Source: Streptomyces phaeolivaceus (GTDB taxonomy: Bacteria; Actinomycetota; Actinomycetes; Streptomycetales; Streptomycetaceae). From it: a stretch of 64,000 nucleotides of DNA. Positions within the stretch are counted from its first letter, which is position 1. Each line of letters begins with the position of its first letter. The notes beneath the pieces are model-generated. The model ran no database searches. It was not told where the DNA came from and saw only the letters and a program-made list of their open reading frames with translations. Positions 53,018 through 61,332 of this stretch are shown piece after piece. Both the position numbers and the translations under genes were made by a program. The stretch is from assembly GCF_009184865.1 (NCBI RefSeq), contig NZ_CP045096.1:4588001-4652000 (forward strand), written 5' to 3'.

Positions 53018-54139
53018 TCACCCGACTGCAATGTCCTTCACGCAGAGCGTCCGGACCTCGGCATTGCTCACATCCACACCGTCCGCGCCCCCCACCTTTA
53101 GGACCGACTTGTGCTGGAGGGCGCCGGTTACTCCGGGTACCAGCGCACACTGCGACATGCTGTCTCCGTCTATGACCTGGACAACCTGGACAGTGGCATT
53201 GGGATCTTCGCAAGGAACTGCGATTGGCTGATCCCGGTCGGCGGCGATGCAGTCACCCACCACTGGAACCGGCTGGTCATTCGGGTCACTGTCCTCGCCA
53301 GCGTCCGCAAAAAATGCTCCGTAGACAAAGCCAACCGCCAGCAAGAGGAACACGGAACCCGCCACAAACAGCTTGCCACCGTGCCATACGAGGCGCACTA
53401 GCCGTCTGAGCCGCCCTGTTCGAGCAGGCATCTGGGGGAGAGATGAAGAATCAATAGCGCCGGATTCTGACACCGCAGAGTCCAACCCATACCTCTGGTC
53501 CGCGACCTTTCGGGCAAATTCTGGATTTTCCGCCTTAATCCAGGCCCAAAGCGACGCAGCGATCGAAGGTTTCCCGTTATCGACCCACTCACGGAACTCG
53601 GCAACCATTTTGGCGTGCTCCGCTGTCCACTCGAAATGACGCAGGCACATGTGGCAAAAATCTGGGGATACGTTCCACTCATCTTGCTGCCATCCGCCGC
53701 ACTCTGCGCACACAAGCGGCCCGTGAGGCGGCAGGGGGGTCAGTCGACTCTTGGGCTGTTCTCTGATCGGGGCACCAGCAAGCGGTACCATCGCCCGTAC
53801 AGCCTTCCGCATTCCTCCTCGTCTACCCAGCAGGCCGATTTGGCCTAGCGGACCGGCATCGATGAAAGCAGAGAGACGGAAAGGGAATCGCTTCTCGGTC
53901 AAGACTCTGACCACATCGGGATGAGCGATAGAGGTACAAGTGAAGTTGTCCTGCACTATGAGGATACGCAGGTCAGTGACTGCGAATACTCCACCAGGAC
54001 GCTCGATCGCCCGCTCCCCTGCCGTAAGCTGTCCCAGCAGGACCAGGAAGGTTTCGAACTCGCAGATCGAGAGCAGCCGCTCGTCCTCCCGCACGTAACT
54101 ACGGATGCGCTGCCAAGACTTGTACCTCTGGATCTCCAC
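53018..54139 (-). CDS. Membrane protein with zinc ribbon, only cargo-like gene (373 aa)
   Basis: Residues 1-125 form an unrecognised cytoplasmic domain (WQRIRSYVREDERLLSICEFETFLVLLGQLTAGERAIERPGGVFAVTDLRILIVQ, PH-like in appearance). A CAECGGWQQDEWNVSPDFCHMC zinc ribbon follows at about 143-164. One membrane helix (GKLFVAGSVFLLLAVGFVYGAFFA) is near 255-278. The outside domain VPVVGDCIAADRDQPIAVPCEDPNATVQVVQV resembles the LppU/SCO3897 C-terminal fold. GTG start with AGGGGG. Codon use is somewhat less GC-biased than in host genes. Confidence 0.72.
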   Translation of the reverse strand: MEIQRYKSWQRIRSYVREDERLLSICEFETFLVLLGQLTAGERAIERPGGVFAVTDLRILIVQDNFTCTSIAHPDVVRVLTEKRFPFRLSAFIDAGPLGQIGLLGRRGGMRKAVRAMVPLAGAPIREQPKSRLTPLPPHGPLVCAECGGWQQDEWNVSPDFCHMCLRHFEWTAEHAKMVAEFREWVDNGKPSIAASLWAWIKAENPEFARKVADQRYGLDSAVSESGAIDSSSLPQMPARTGRLRRLVRLVWHGGKLFVAGSVFLLLAVGFVYGAFFADAGEDSDPNDQPVPVVGDCIAADRDQPIAVPCEDPNATVQVVQVIDGDSMSQCALVPGVTGALQHKSVLKVGGADGVDVSNAEVRTLCVKDIAVG

Positions 54140-54357
54140 CAGGCCCCCTCACTCGCTACCCCAGGGCGGGATCGTAACGCCTCATGGAAGGAGCATTTAC
54201 CAGAGGTTGAGCAGCGGAAATCCGGCCCCTGATCGTCGACAGAACCAAGCCCCGAGCAACGGCACTCCATGCTGATCACCGTGGTGGCCGCTATCCCCGT
54301 GGGCAGAGAGACGGTCATGGGCGGAGTCTTCGTATCCCGCCGCCCCCACATGCAACT
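54140..54357. other. Spacer between proximal tniQ and cargo gene
   Basis: 218 nt, comparatively AT-rich. I see no gene and no clear promoter. Confidence 0.5.
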
Positions 54358-55611
54358 TCAGGTGAGTCGCTGGGCTGCGGCAAGGCGCCTGAAGCCCTGT
54401 CCCTCGATCCGCTGCCCCATGCGCTGGAACGCCCCACGGTCCTGACGCGAGGTCAGGAGGATGGCCTGGAGCGGGTAGGAGGTCCCGCTGAGGCGTCGGA
54501 ACTGGTAACTCATCGAGAAGTTCCGTTCCTTGGCTCCATCGATGATCGGCGCCATCAACTCGTGGGTCTCATTCTCGTCAGGGGCCGACAGAAGCCGTGC
54601 GGCGATGCCCAGCACCGCGCCCGCGACGGCGGGATCCGCTGCCGGGTCGCTGTAGTGGTGCGAGGCTTGGCGCCGTCGGCCGGCCTTGGCCTCGGCCCGG
54701 GACTTGGCGAACTCGGCGTGCCGTTCCTCCGCCTCCCGGTCAACCAGCACGGCCAGAGCCTCTGTGTCGGCGAGTGCCCTGGCGCGGGGCCAGGTCATGA
54801 AGATCAACGCGCTCAGAGCGCGGAGGTCGATGAAGTACTGGGCCGCGGGAATCAGCCATCCGAAGCTGCCCACCAACTTCGGCCCATCGGGGTCCAAGAG
54901 CCCGTCGAAGTGGTGCTGAAGCCTCAGCAACGCGGCGACCGCGGAGGGAGCGCGGGGAAGCCGGTCCTCTTGGCCGGCCAGGCCCGCGCCACACATCGCT
55001 CGTGTGCTGGGGACGGTGGCTCTGCACTGAGCGGGGTGGAGGCCCGCCTCGGAGGCTCGGGCGATCAGGCTTCCCGTGCGAGCCGCGTTGACGTCCTGCC
55101 CGCAGCGAGGGCAGCCGGACAGCAGCAGGCGCTGGTGACGTAGACAGGCGAAGACGGGAGGCAATCTCCAGGCCCGGCGCCAGCACCCACCGTGACGCTC
55201 TTCGATCTCGGTTCCGTCGCCGGAGAGGCATCGCGGGCAGTACCGGGTCGTCCTGGTGAGAATCCAGCGGTTGTTGTGGACCATTCCCTTGGGCGTACGG
55301 AACTCGGCCAGCAGACGTGCGCTCAGCGGACCGTAGCGCTCGCCCAGCGGAGCCGTCAGCAACCCCCGGGCCTCATCACGCGTGAGGCGAGTGGCGCGAG
55401 CGAACGCGTCGAGCCGCCGCTCGTCCAGGTCGTGCAGAAGGCGAACGGGAATGCGATTTCGAGCGGGGACCGGATCGACGAGCCCTGTTCGGACGGCGAT
55501 CTCCAGGGGTGCGGCGCCGAACCGGTGGGCGAGCCGGAGAAGATATCCGTGGATCGATTCGTCCTCCAGCGGGTCCAGGCTCCGGGGCAGGAGTCGCAGG
55601 CGGCCTGCCAT
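54358..55611 (-). CDS. tniQ: TniQ-family targeting protein, proximal copy (417 aa)
   Basis: LLPRSLDPLEDESIHGYLLRLAHRFGAAPLEIAVRTGLV, zinc pairs in RYCPRCLSGDG, CLRHQRLLLSGCPRCG, and SFGWLIPAAQYFIDLRALSALIFMTWPRARALADTEAL. These follow the distal copy along the whole length. The ATG overlaps the tnsC stop by one base (TGATG), as expected for a core operon member. Probably couples TnsC to the target. Confidence 0.92.
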   Translation of the reverse strand: MAGRLRLLPRSLDPLEDESIHGYLLRLAHRFGAAPLEIAVRTGLVDPVPARNRIPVRLLHDLDERRLDAFARATRLTRDEARGLLTAPLGERYGPLSARLLAEFRTPKGMVHNNRWILTRTTRYCPRCLSGDGTEIEERHGGCWRRAWRLPPVFACLRHQRLLLSGCPRCGQDVNAARTGSLIARASEAGLHPAQCRATVPSTRAMCGAGLAGQEDRLPRAPSAVAALLRLQHHFDGLLDPDGPKLVGSFGWLIPAAQYFIDLRALSALIFMTWPRARALADTEALAVLVDREAEERHAEFAKSRAEAKAGRRRQASHHYSDPAADPAVAGAVLGIAARLLSAPDENETHELMAPIIDGAKERNFSMSYQFRRLSGTSYPLQAILLTSRQDRGAFQRMGQRIEGQGFRRLAAAQRLT

Positions 55612-56876
55612 CAGGCATCGGCGGCGGGGCGGCCGCCCTGGTCGTCGAAGGCGGTGTTCCGGCCGCGCCTGCGGCGCTTGGGCGGGGCTCCTCTTCCCTC
55701 GTCCTTGAGCACGGGGACCTCACCGGAGCCCGGGTCCCGCCCGGGAACGTTGCCGAGATTGATGGGGATCTCCTGGAGCAGGTCGATGGTCAGGTTCTCC
55801 TGGCTGGTCTCTATGGCCTTGGTGCAACCGTCCTCGATGAGGCGTTTCAGCAGCCCGACAATCCCCTCGGTACGGCGGAACAGGTACTCGGGCATCGTGC
55901 CGCCGGTGAGCATGCCCGGCGCTGCCCGGAAGAGCCGCAGCTGGTCTTCGATGCCGGCGAGGTGGTTGACCCAAGCGGCAATGCCGTCGGGGGTGTCGTA
56001 GTGAAACGGGTCGAGGTTGATCATGTCGAAGCGGCGCTCGGTCTGGGTGGCCGCCTCGTCGTTGTGGCTTCTGCCGCATTTGACGGGCGACAGCGCCGTC
56101 TGCCCAGTGCGCGGGTCGTGACGGCCTTCCCGCAACAGCCCGGAGCTAGGGATGTTGACGCCGATGAGGACGAGAGTGACGTTCAGGCTCATCAGGTCCC
56201 GGATGAGATCGAGGGTGTCCTGGTCGTCTTCCCTGTGCATCTTCAACCGAGTGATGTCGTCGAGCAGCAGCGCTGTGGTGCAGTGCGCGTGCAGGGACTC
56301 GCGGACGTTGCGGATCAGCCCACGCAGGGTCTTGGCGTGCGGGGCTCCGTAGAAGTCCAGGATCGCCTCGCACAGTCCCTTCGGCGTGGCCTTGACCGGC
56401 GTCTGGCAGTAGGCCACCGGCAGGAAGAGGTCCCGGGTGCCGGGGATCGCGTTCGGGTTGAGCTGGTGGTGCAGGTCGCGCCAGAAGTCCTCGAACTCGG
56501 CGGCGGTCTCGCAGGCCGTCTCCGTCTTTCCCTGGTAACCGCCACCGTTGATCATCAGTCCGTCGCGGGTGCCGGGTGTCTGCTTCAGCGCGTTGTTCTG
56601 GAGTCTGGCCCGCATCAGCGCGGTGACCTGCGCGCTCATCGGGGTTTCCTGCATCCGCAGGTTCACATGGGTCGCCGCTCGGTGCAGGTCATGCAGCCCG
56701 CGCTTGCGGGGGCTCATGGCCCGATACTGGTCCAGCGTCAGTCTTGGGGCCGGAATGAAGGCTCCTCGTGTCCGCCGCCACTGCTGGTATCCCTCGTGGG
56801 TGACCCGGTTCGGCGAGGGACCGATCCGGAGGAACGGGACGACACCATCCTGCGGTCCGCTCTGGCCATCGACCAC
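55611..56876 (-). CDS. tnsC: TnsC/TniB-like AAA ATPase (421 aa)
   Basis: P-loop ATPase: Walker A GGGYQGKTETACE at about 110-122, Walker B TTALLLDDI near 205, sensor VTLVLIGVNIP near 236. A basic C-terminal tail (PPKRRRRGRN) could contact DNA. It is the transposition regulator that bridges TnsB and TniQ. I prefer the GTG at 56876, since GGAGGGG lies 6 nt upstream and the overlap with tnsB is small; the longer frame starts at 56918. Confidence 0.92.
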   Translation of the reverse strand: MVDGQSGPQDGVVPFLRIGPSPNRVTHEGYQQWRRTRGAFIPAPRLTLDQYRAMSPRKRGLHDLHRAATHVNLRMQETPMSAQVTALMRARLQNNALKQTPGTRDGLMINGGGYQGKTETACETAAEFEDFWRDLHHQLNPNAIPGTRDLFLPVAYCQTPVKATPKGLCEAILDFYGAPHAKTLRGLIRNVRESLHAHCTTALLLDDITRLKMHREDDQDTLDLIRDLMSLNVTLVLIGVNIPSSGLLREGRHDPRTGQTALSPVKCGRSHNDEAATQTERRFDMINLDPFHYDTPDGIAAWVNHLAGIEDQLRLFRAAPGMLTGGTMPEYLFRRTEGIVGLLKRLIEDGCTKAIETSQENLTIDLLQEIPINLGNVPGRDPGSGEVPVLKDEGRGAPPKRRRRGRNTAFDDQGGRPAADA

Positions 56877-56877
56877 G

Positions 56878-59151
56878 TCATTCCCCTCCGGCCGGGAGCG
56901 AACTGCCGCCCGGCTCACCCTCGTCGTTCTCGTCCCCGTCAGGCAGGATGAACAAGTTCCTCTTGCGGTAGCTGGCGCCCAGCGGGGGCGGAAGCGCGGG
57001 CCGGGGCGGCCCGGCTACTTCTCTGCGTCGGCGGCGCTCGGCGTCCAAACTCTCCTCGGCCCTGCGCGCCTGCTCCGGCCAGTGCAGGTGAACGACGGTG
57101 TCTCCTGCCGCCCGGTTGGCAGGCTCCTGCTCGGCCTGCGTAGCTGGACGGTCGGCGGCAGCGGTACTGGCCTGGATGACATCGCGGGCGTATTCGGTGC
57201 GCCGGGACTTCTTCAGGCGCGTCGGCCAGTGCGCGACCGGTGTGTGCAGGCCGATCACGTCGAGGAGAAGCGGCAGGAGTTCGGCGTCCGTCTTCGGTTT
57301 CAGTCCCGCCTTCTGTGCCCGCTGTAAGAAGTCGCGCACCCGAGCGTCGCCAAAGGCCGGCGTCCTACCCTCCGGTGGGAGTCCGGTCCAGCGCAGCGGG
57401 TGCCATGCGTGGGTGAGCGGGTCCTGGAAGAACACGGTGCGGCGGTCACGGGGCTCGCGGTGGACGATCCACTGCCCTTTGCGTCTGCCGCCACGGGTGG
57501 ACCGCTGGTCACGGTAGGGATCCAGAGCCGGGCCGTCGTACCAGAGCCCACGGATCTTCACTCCGCGGCGGCCGTGGATCTTCGTCACCGTGTGCTGCGG
57601 CAGCAGCTGGTAGTAGAGCTCGGGCGAGGGGATCTCCATCGCGAAGCCGCCCTGGGCGAACGAGGCCGCGAAGAGCGAGTTCGGGCTGTGGTCGCCGCCC
57701 GGGTCCCAGCTCGGCGCGTACTCGCCCAGGCGGCGCTGTTGCCACACCTTCACGATCCACGTTGCGATCACGTGCTCCATCTCCTCGATGGTCCACGTTG
57801 CGTCGCCCTCCGGGTCGGCCCCACGATCGGCGACATCGACCCCGGTGTAGCCCAGCAGGTGCTCGAACAGCAGAGACCGGATGCTGCCGAAGGCCCTCTC
57901 CACCACCTGCTTGTCCGTGGGACGCAGGATCCTGGAGGGAAGGATGTTGCAGCCGAGCACGCGCTGAACATCGACGAGATGGTGATTGCGGTAGACCGAC
58001 CCGTGGTCGGTGGTCACCGTCTCCGGGGCGAAAAACGGCAACCCGGCGACCTCGTATCCTGCGAACTCGGCGACCACGGCGGCAGGCAGCCCGGGATAGG
58101 GCCACTCCATGTCCTCGCCCCAGTCCGCCCGCATCGGCAGCGGCAGCATCACGTCCCGTAGCAGCATCGCCACGTCCACCGAGGTGTCGGAGACCAGGGT
58201 GAGGCGGAAAGCGCACAGCGAGTGCGTGTAGACATCCATGGCGAGAGTCAGGTGGACCTTCACCGGATCACCGAACACGCCCTCACGGACCATGACGGGC
58301 AGCACCGTGGTGTCCAGCGCCACTACCTGCCCGGGGCGGTGGACCACCACATGACCAGCCTTGGTGGGCAGCTGGGCCGAGCGCTCATAGCGCTGACGCG
58401 CTCCGTTCGGGCCGAACCACTCCTTCCAGACCCTCAGCAGGGTGTGATAGCCCGGGACCGCGGTGTCCGGGCCGAAGGTCTCCCGTACGTACTGGTGGAT
58501 CATGGCCTCGCGGGTGCGGCCATGTACTCGGGAGCGGTGCAGCGTCTCCGCCCGCACCGCGAAGATCGCCTCCCGGACCTCCTCGCTGATGCTCGGATGC
58601 CCGCCGCTCTCCCGCAGCCATCGATCGTCTGCGCAGCCGATCAGCCCGAAGCGGCTGCGGTTCTTCTCCCAGCGGATCAGCGTGCGGTAGCCCACCTCCG
58701 CGAGGCCGAGTAGCTTTGCTTCCTCACGGTTCAGGGCTTTGAGTTCGGCGACCTTCGCCATCCGCCGTTCGGTCAGCGTGGTCGTCTCCGGGTCGTACTC
58801 GGGCTTCGGTTCCCCCGGCCCCGGCCGCAGTGGATCGCCGCTGCGGAACCCCGTCTTCACTTCCAGCAGATGGGCCACGCGCAGCTCGGCCAGCCGACGC
58901 CTGTCCGGCTTCAAGTCCCCCACCGAAGCGGGCTGCCGACCACGGCCCGCCCCCGAGCCCGACGTCCGGGACGAAGGACGGCAGTGCTGGTGATTGGCCA
59001 GGAATCGGAACGTCAAGCGCTGCCTTGAACCGTCGGGTCCCACCAACTGAACCCGCCCGAGATGCGGTTCACGCCGTTCGACGATCCATTCGACGTCGTC
59101 GAGCACAACCCCGGCACCCACGGACAGGTCCAGCACGCGAGCGGTACTCAC
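56878..59151 (-). CDS. tnsB: TnsB/TniA-type DDE transposase (757 aa)
   Basis: Mu/Tn7-type integrase superfamily. N-terminal HTH region (EEAKLLGLAEVGYRTLIRWEKNRSRFGLIGCADDRWL) precedes the RNase-H core with Asp in VVALDTTVLPV, Asp in TVTTDHGSVYRNH and Glu in DKQVVERAFGSIRSLL. The C-terminal beta-barrel and tail (residues 560-757) are basic. The GTG at 59151 overlaps the tnsA stop as GTGA. It would join element 3' ends to target DNA, giving the 5-bp duplication found. Confidence 0.94.
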   Translation of the reverse strand: MSTARVLDLSVGAGVVLDDVEWIVERREPHLGRVQLVGPDGSRQRLTFRFLANHQHCRPSSRTSGSGAGRGRQPASVGDLKPDRRRLAELRVAHLLEVKTGFRSGDPLRPGPGEPKPEYDPETTTLTERRMAKVAELKALNREEAKLLGLAEVGYRTLIRWEKNRSRFGLIGCADDRWLRESGGHPSISEEVREAIFAVRAETLHRSRVHGRTREAMIHQYVRETFGPDTAVPGYHTLLRVWKEWFGPNGARQRYERSAQLPTKAGHVVVHRPGQVVALDTTVLPVMVREGVFGDPVKVHLTLAMDVYTHSLCAFRLTLVSDTSVDVAMLLRDVMLPLPMRADWGEDMEWPYPGLPAAVVAEFAGYEVAGLPFFAPETVTTDHGSVYRNHHLVDVQRVLGCNILPSRILRPTDKQVVERAFGSIRSLLFEHLLGYTGVDVADRGADPEGDATWTIEEMEHVIATWIVKVWQQRRLGEYAPSWDPGGDHSPNSLFAASFAQGGFAMEIPSPELYYQLLPQHTVTKIHGRRGVKIRGLWYDGPALDPYRDQRSTRGGRRKGQWIVHREPRDRRTVFFQDPLTHAWHPLRWTGLPPEGRTPAFGDARVRDFLQRAQKAGLKPKTDAELLPLLLDVIGLHTPVAHWPTRLKKSRRTEYARDVIQASTAAADRPATQAEQEPANRAAGDTVVHLHWPEQARRAEESLDAERRRRREVAGPPRPALPPPLGASYRKRNLFILPDGDENDEGEPGGSSLPAGGE

Positions 59152-59984
59152 GACGACTCCGATCCGAGGACAACTGTGGAACGGTCCCCGAGAGGCCGGC
59201 CCAGATCGATGCCGACGCGGCGGTGCCACAGCAGGTGCAACAGATGGGCCCGTGCGACCGGCTCGAACGCGCTTCCCGCCGCGATCTCCCCGAAGGTCAT
59301 GGCCGCACCGGCTCCGGCGAGCAGGCCCGGCCTGACACCCAGCGGGTCCGTGAGCGGCCGACGCCTGGCCGACATCGCATCCACCACCATTAGCACGCAC
59401 GGCTTCCACCGCGCAGCCACCGTGTAGTGCCAGCCGCAGGCCAACGCGGCCTCGGCCGCCGCTGCGAAGGACTCCCGGTCCTCGTCACCGATCAGGTCAG
59501 CGGGGCGGACGTCGATCAACCAGATGCCCAGGCGGCTGACCATAAGGAAGTCGGGGGTGTGCCTGCGCCATCCGTCGACGGTACGGAACTTCAGCCGAAG
59601 TGGCTGCGAGAGGACCTCGACCACGTGGCCGGCGAAATCCAGGACCAGCAGCAGCCCGGCTTCCTCCAGACTCTCGAAGCCGTGCAGGCGGCCGGTGCTG
59701 ACCATGTACTCCAGCCCGGGACGATGTCGCTGGTCGCGCCGCCAGGTGAAGCCCCGCATCGGCCCCAGCCTGGTGACCGGAGCGGCTGCCAGATCAGCCA
59801 CCGCGCTTGTAACCTCGCCCCCGGCGTACCGCCAGGTAGCCGTCCACCGCCGCGTCCAGCCCTCGTCCAGGTCGAGCGTCTGACGCCCCGCGCCGAGGGA
59901 GACCGGTACGAGCAGGTCGTCCCACCGGCACGAATGCGACCACAACGGCCCATACACCGCACCGTCAGCCGTCCGGGCGTGCAC
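59148..59984 (-). CDS. tnsA: TnsA-like endonuclease subunit (278 aa)
   Basis: Restriction-endonuclease-like fold: Glu in GRLHGFESLEEAGLLLVLDF, Asp in RRHTPDFLMV, then LIDVRPADLIG in place of the usual E/QxK. The C-terminal part resembles TnsA C-terminal wing segments (GEIAAGSAFEPVARAHLLHLLWHRRVGIDL). It would cut the 5' strands so that transposition is cut-and-paste. GTG at 59984 with AAGGA 8 nt upstream is the best start; the open frame reaches a TTG at 60080 inside the right-end repeats. Coupled to tnsB. Confidence 0.85.
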   Translation of the reverse strand: MHARTADGAVYGPLWSHSCRWDDLLVPVSLGAGRQTLDLDEGWTRRWTATWRYAGGEVTSAVADLAAAPVTRLGPMRGFTWRRDQRHRPGLEYMVSTGRLHGFESLEEAGLLLVLDFAGHVVEVLSQPLRLKFRTVDGWRRHTPDFLMVSRLGIWLIDVRPADLIGDEDRESFAAAAEAALACGWHYTVAARWKPCVLMVVDAMSARRRPLTDPLGVRPGLLAGAGAAMTFGEIAAGSAFEPVARAHLLHLLWHRRVGIDLGRPLGDRSTVVLGSESS

Positions 59985-60062
59985 CCCGCCAGATCCTTGA
60001 ACCTCCGCCACGTCTCCAGGGAAGCGAAGCCCGGCGTACGCCGTAGGCGATCTTCGGTACTG

Positions 60063-60194
60063 GTGACAACAAGACCGCAAACGATCTCAGCGTGACAAGA
60101 GTCCTGCACTTCCAGTGACAACAATCCCGCTCACGCCATCGCGGCGGACGATGTCGGGACGACTCCCAGGTGACAACCACCGTGCTCAGTCACA
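60063..60194. repeat. Right end: four TnsB-type sites and terminal inverted repeat
   Basis: GTGACAA begins at 60063, 60092, 60115 and 60170. The last is part of the terminal repeat GTGACAACCACCGTGCTCAG ending CACA at 60194. All four are in the same orientation, facing the end. Confidence 0.9.
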
Positions 60195-60199
60195 GAGGA
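60195..60199. other. Right copy of 5-bp target-site duplication (GAGGA)
   Basis: Identical to 51477-51481 and directly adjoining the right terminal repeat. Confidence 0.9.
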
Positions 60200-60220
60200 A
60201 CGCCCTCTTCCTACGTGACC

Positions 60221-60323
60221 TGTCTCGCTGAACGTGGGCCAGTCTCGGTCTATCTGAGCCATCTACCCGCGCGTCTCAGTCAACCTTGGCCATCTGCTGT
60301 TCTGTCTCGCTCTTTCTGAGCCG
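60221..60323. repeat. Left end of a second Tn7-like element: four 20-bp repeats
   Basis: GTCTCGCTGAACGTGGGCCA (60222), GTCTCGGTCTATCTGAGCCA (60242), GTCTCAGTCAACCTTGGCCA (60273) and GTCTCGCTCTTTCTGAGCCG (60304) share GTCTC(G/A)(C/G)T...GCC(A/G). Spacing is 20, 31 and 31. A T before the first makes TGTCTCG the end at 60221. The pattern is that of TnsB sites at a Tn7-like end, but unlike those of the first element. Confidence 0.85.
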
Positions 60324-60380
60324 CTGCCGCGCTTGGCTGCCTACGGTTGTACGACTGGCGACAAGGCGACGGGGGCAACG

Positions 60381-61229
60381 ATGCGCATCGCGGTGACGGG
60401 GGCGGCGGGCAGCCTGGGCGGGCGGGTCGTGCAGTTGCTCGCGGACCGGGCCGACGTGGACGTCGTAGCAATGACCAGGAGGAGGCTGCCTGCCGAGGCG
60501 TTTCCGCCGCAGGTGGAGATCGCCGTCGCCGACTACGCCGATCCACCGGCGCTGCGTGCGGCGCTGAAGGGCGTGGACACGCTGGTCTTCGTCTCCAGTG
60601 ACGGGCCCGATGCACGGGTGCTGCTGCACCACCGCAACGTTGTCGCCGCCGTGGCGGCTGAGCGTGTCGGCCATGTCGCGGCGCTGAGCAGCGTTGACGC
60701 CGACATGGCGTCCCCGTTCTGCTATGCCGTGGTCAACCGGCTCACCGAGGATCTGCTTCTGGCTACCGGCGTCCCGTGCTCGTTCGCCAGGGCTTCGCTC
60801 TATATCGAGTTCTTCCAAGGCTGGCTCACCGAGGCGCGCGCGACCGGGCTGCTGCGGCTTCCGGCAGCGGATGGCCGGGTCTCCCTGGTGGCGCGCGACG
60901 ACGTGGCGCGCGCCCTCGCCGCACTCGCGGTGGGTGAGCCGACCGGCCGTCACCATGACATCACGGGGCCCGAGTCGGTGGACCTGGCAGGCATCGCCTC
61001 GATCACAGCGGAGGCGTGGGAGACGCCTGTCACCTACGTGGACATCCCTGATGACAACTACCATGCCGAGACTGCGGCGACCGGCCTGGATCCCTGGTGG
61101 CTCTATGCCTTTTCGTCCATGTTCGCCTCGGTGCGCGAGCAGCGCTGGGATCAAGTCCGAAGCGACTACACCGAGCTGACCGGCCGCTCCCCTCTCGCTC
61201 TCCGCGACGTCCTGTCAGCACACGGGTGA
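60381..61229 (+). CDS. NmrA-like NAD(P)-binding protein (282 aa)
   Basis: Atypical SDR: MRIAVTGAAGSLGGRVVQLLADRADVDVVAMTRR carries the GxxGxxG nucleotide site; VADYADPPALRAALKGVDTLVFVSS is the NmrA/HSCARG signature; ASLYIEFFQGWL follows. No YxxxK, as usual for NmrA-like sensors and quinone oxidoreductases. GACGGGGG precedes the ATG at 60381. It sits between the second transposon's end repeats and its tnsA, so it is likely cargo, in an unusual place; it could also be a host gene if 60221 is not the true end. Confidence 0.85.
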   Translation: MRIAVTGAAGSLGGRVVQLLADRADVDVVAMTRRRLPAEAFPPQVEIAVADYADPPALRAALKGVDTLVFVSSDGPDARVLLHHRNVVAAVAAERVGHVAALSSVDADMASPFCYAVVNRLTEDLLLATGVPCSFARASLYIEFFQGWLTEARATGLLRLPAADGRVSLVARDDVARALAALAVGEPTGRHHDITGPESVDLAGIASITAEAWETPVTYVDIPDDNYHAETAATGLDPWWLYAFSSMFASVREQRWDQVRSDYTELTGRSPLALRDVLSAHG

Positions 61230-61332
61230 GAGCCGGACACCGCCGAGCGGGCCACGACGACGCTCAGCGGGGCCGACTCAAGCACTCAGTCGCAGGTCGT
61301 TGCACGTGGTCAGCGCGGAGTGGAGGTGGCTG

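Larger units (their letters stand above)
51482..60194. mobile_element. Complete Tn7-like transposon (8,713 bp)
   Basis: The ends are 25-bp inverted repeats (TGTGACTGAGCACG, then C or G, then TGGTTGTCAC) differing at one position, at 51482-51506 and 60170-60194. GAGGA flanks both sides. Inside, on one strand, lie genes for TnsA-, TnsB- and TnsC-like proteins, two TniQ proteins and one membrane protein. End asymmetry (two binding-site-like repeats left, four right) is as in Tn7. No Cas gene is present. The element sits in the intergenic region next to the XRE gene. Confidence 0.95.
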
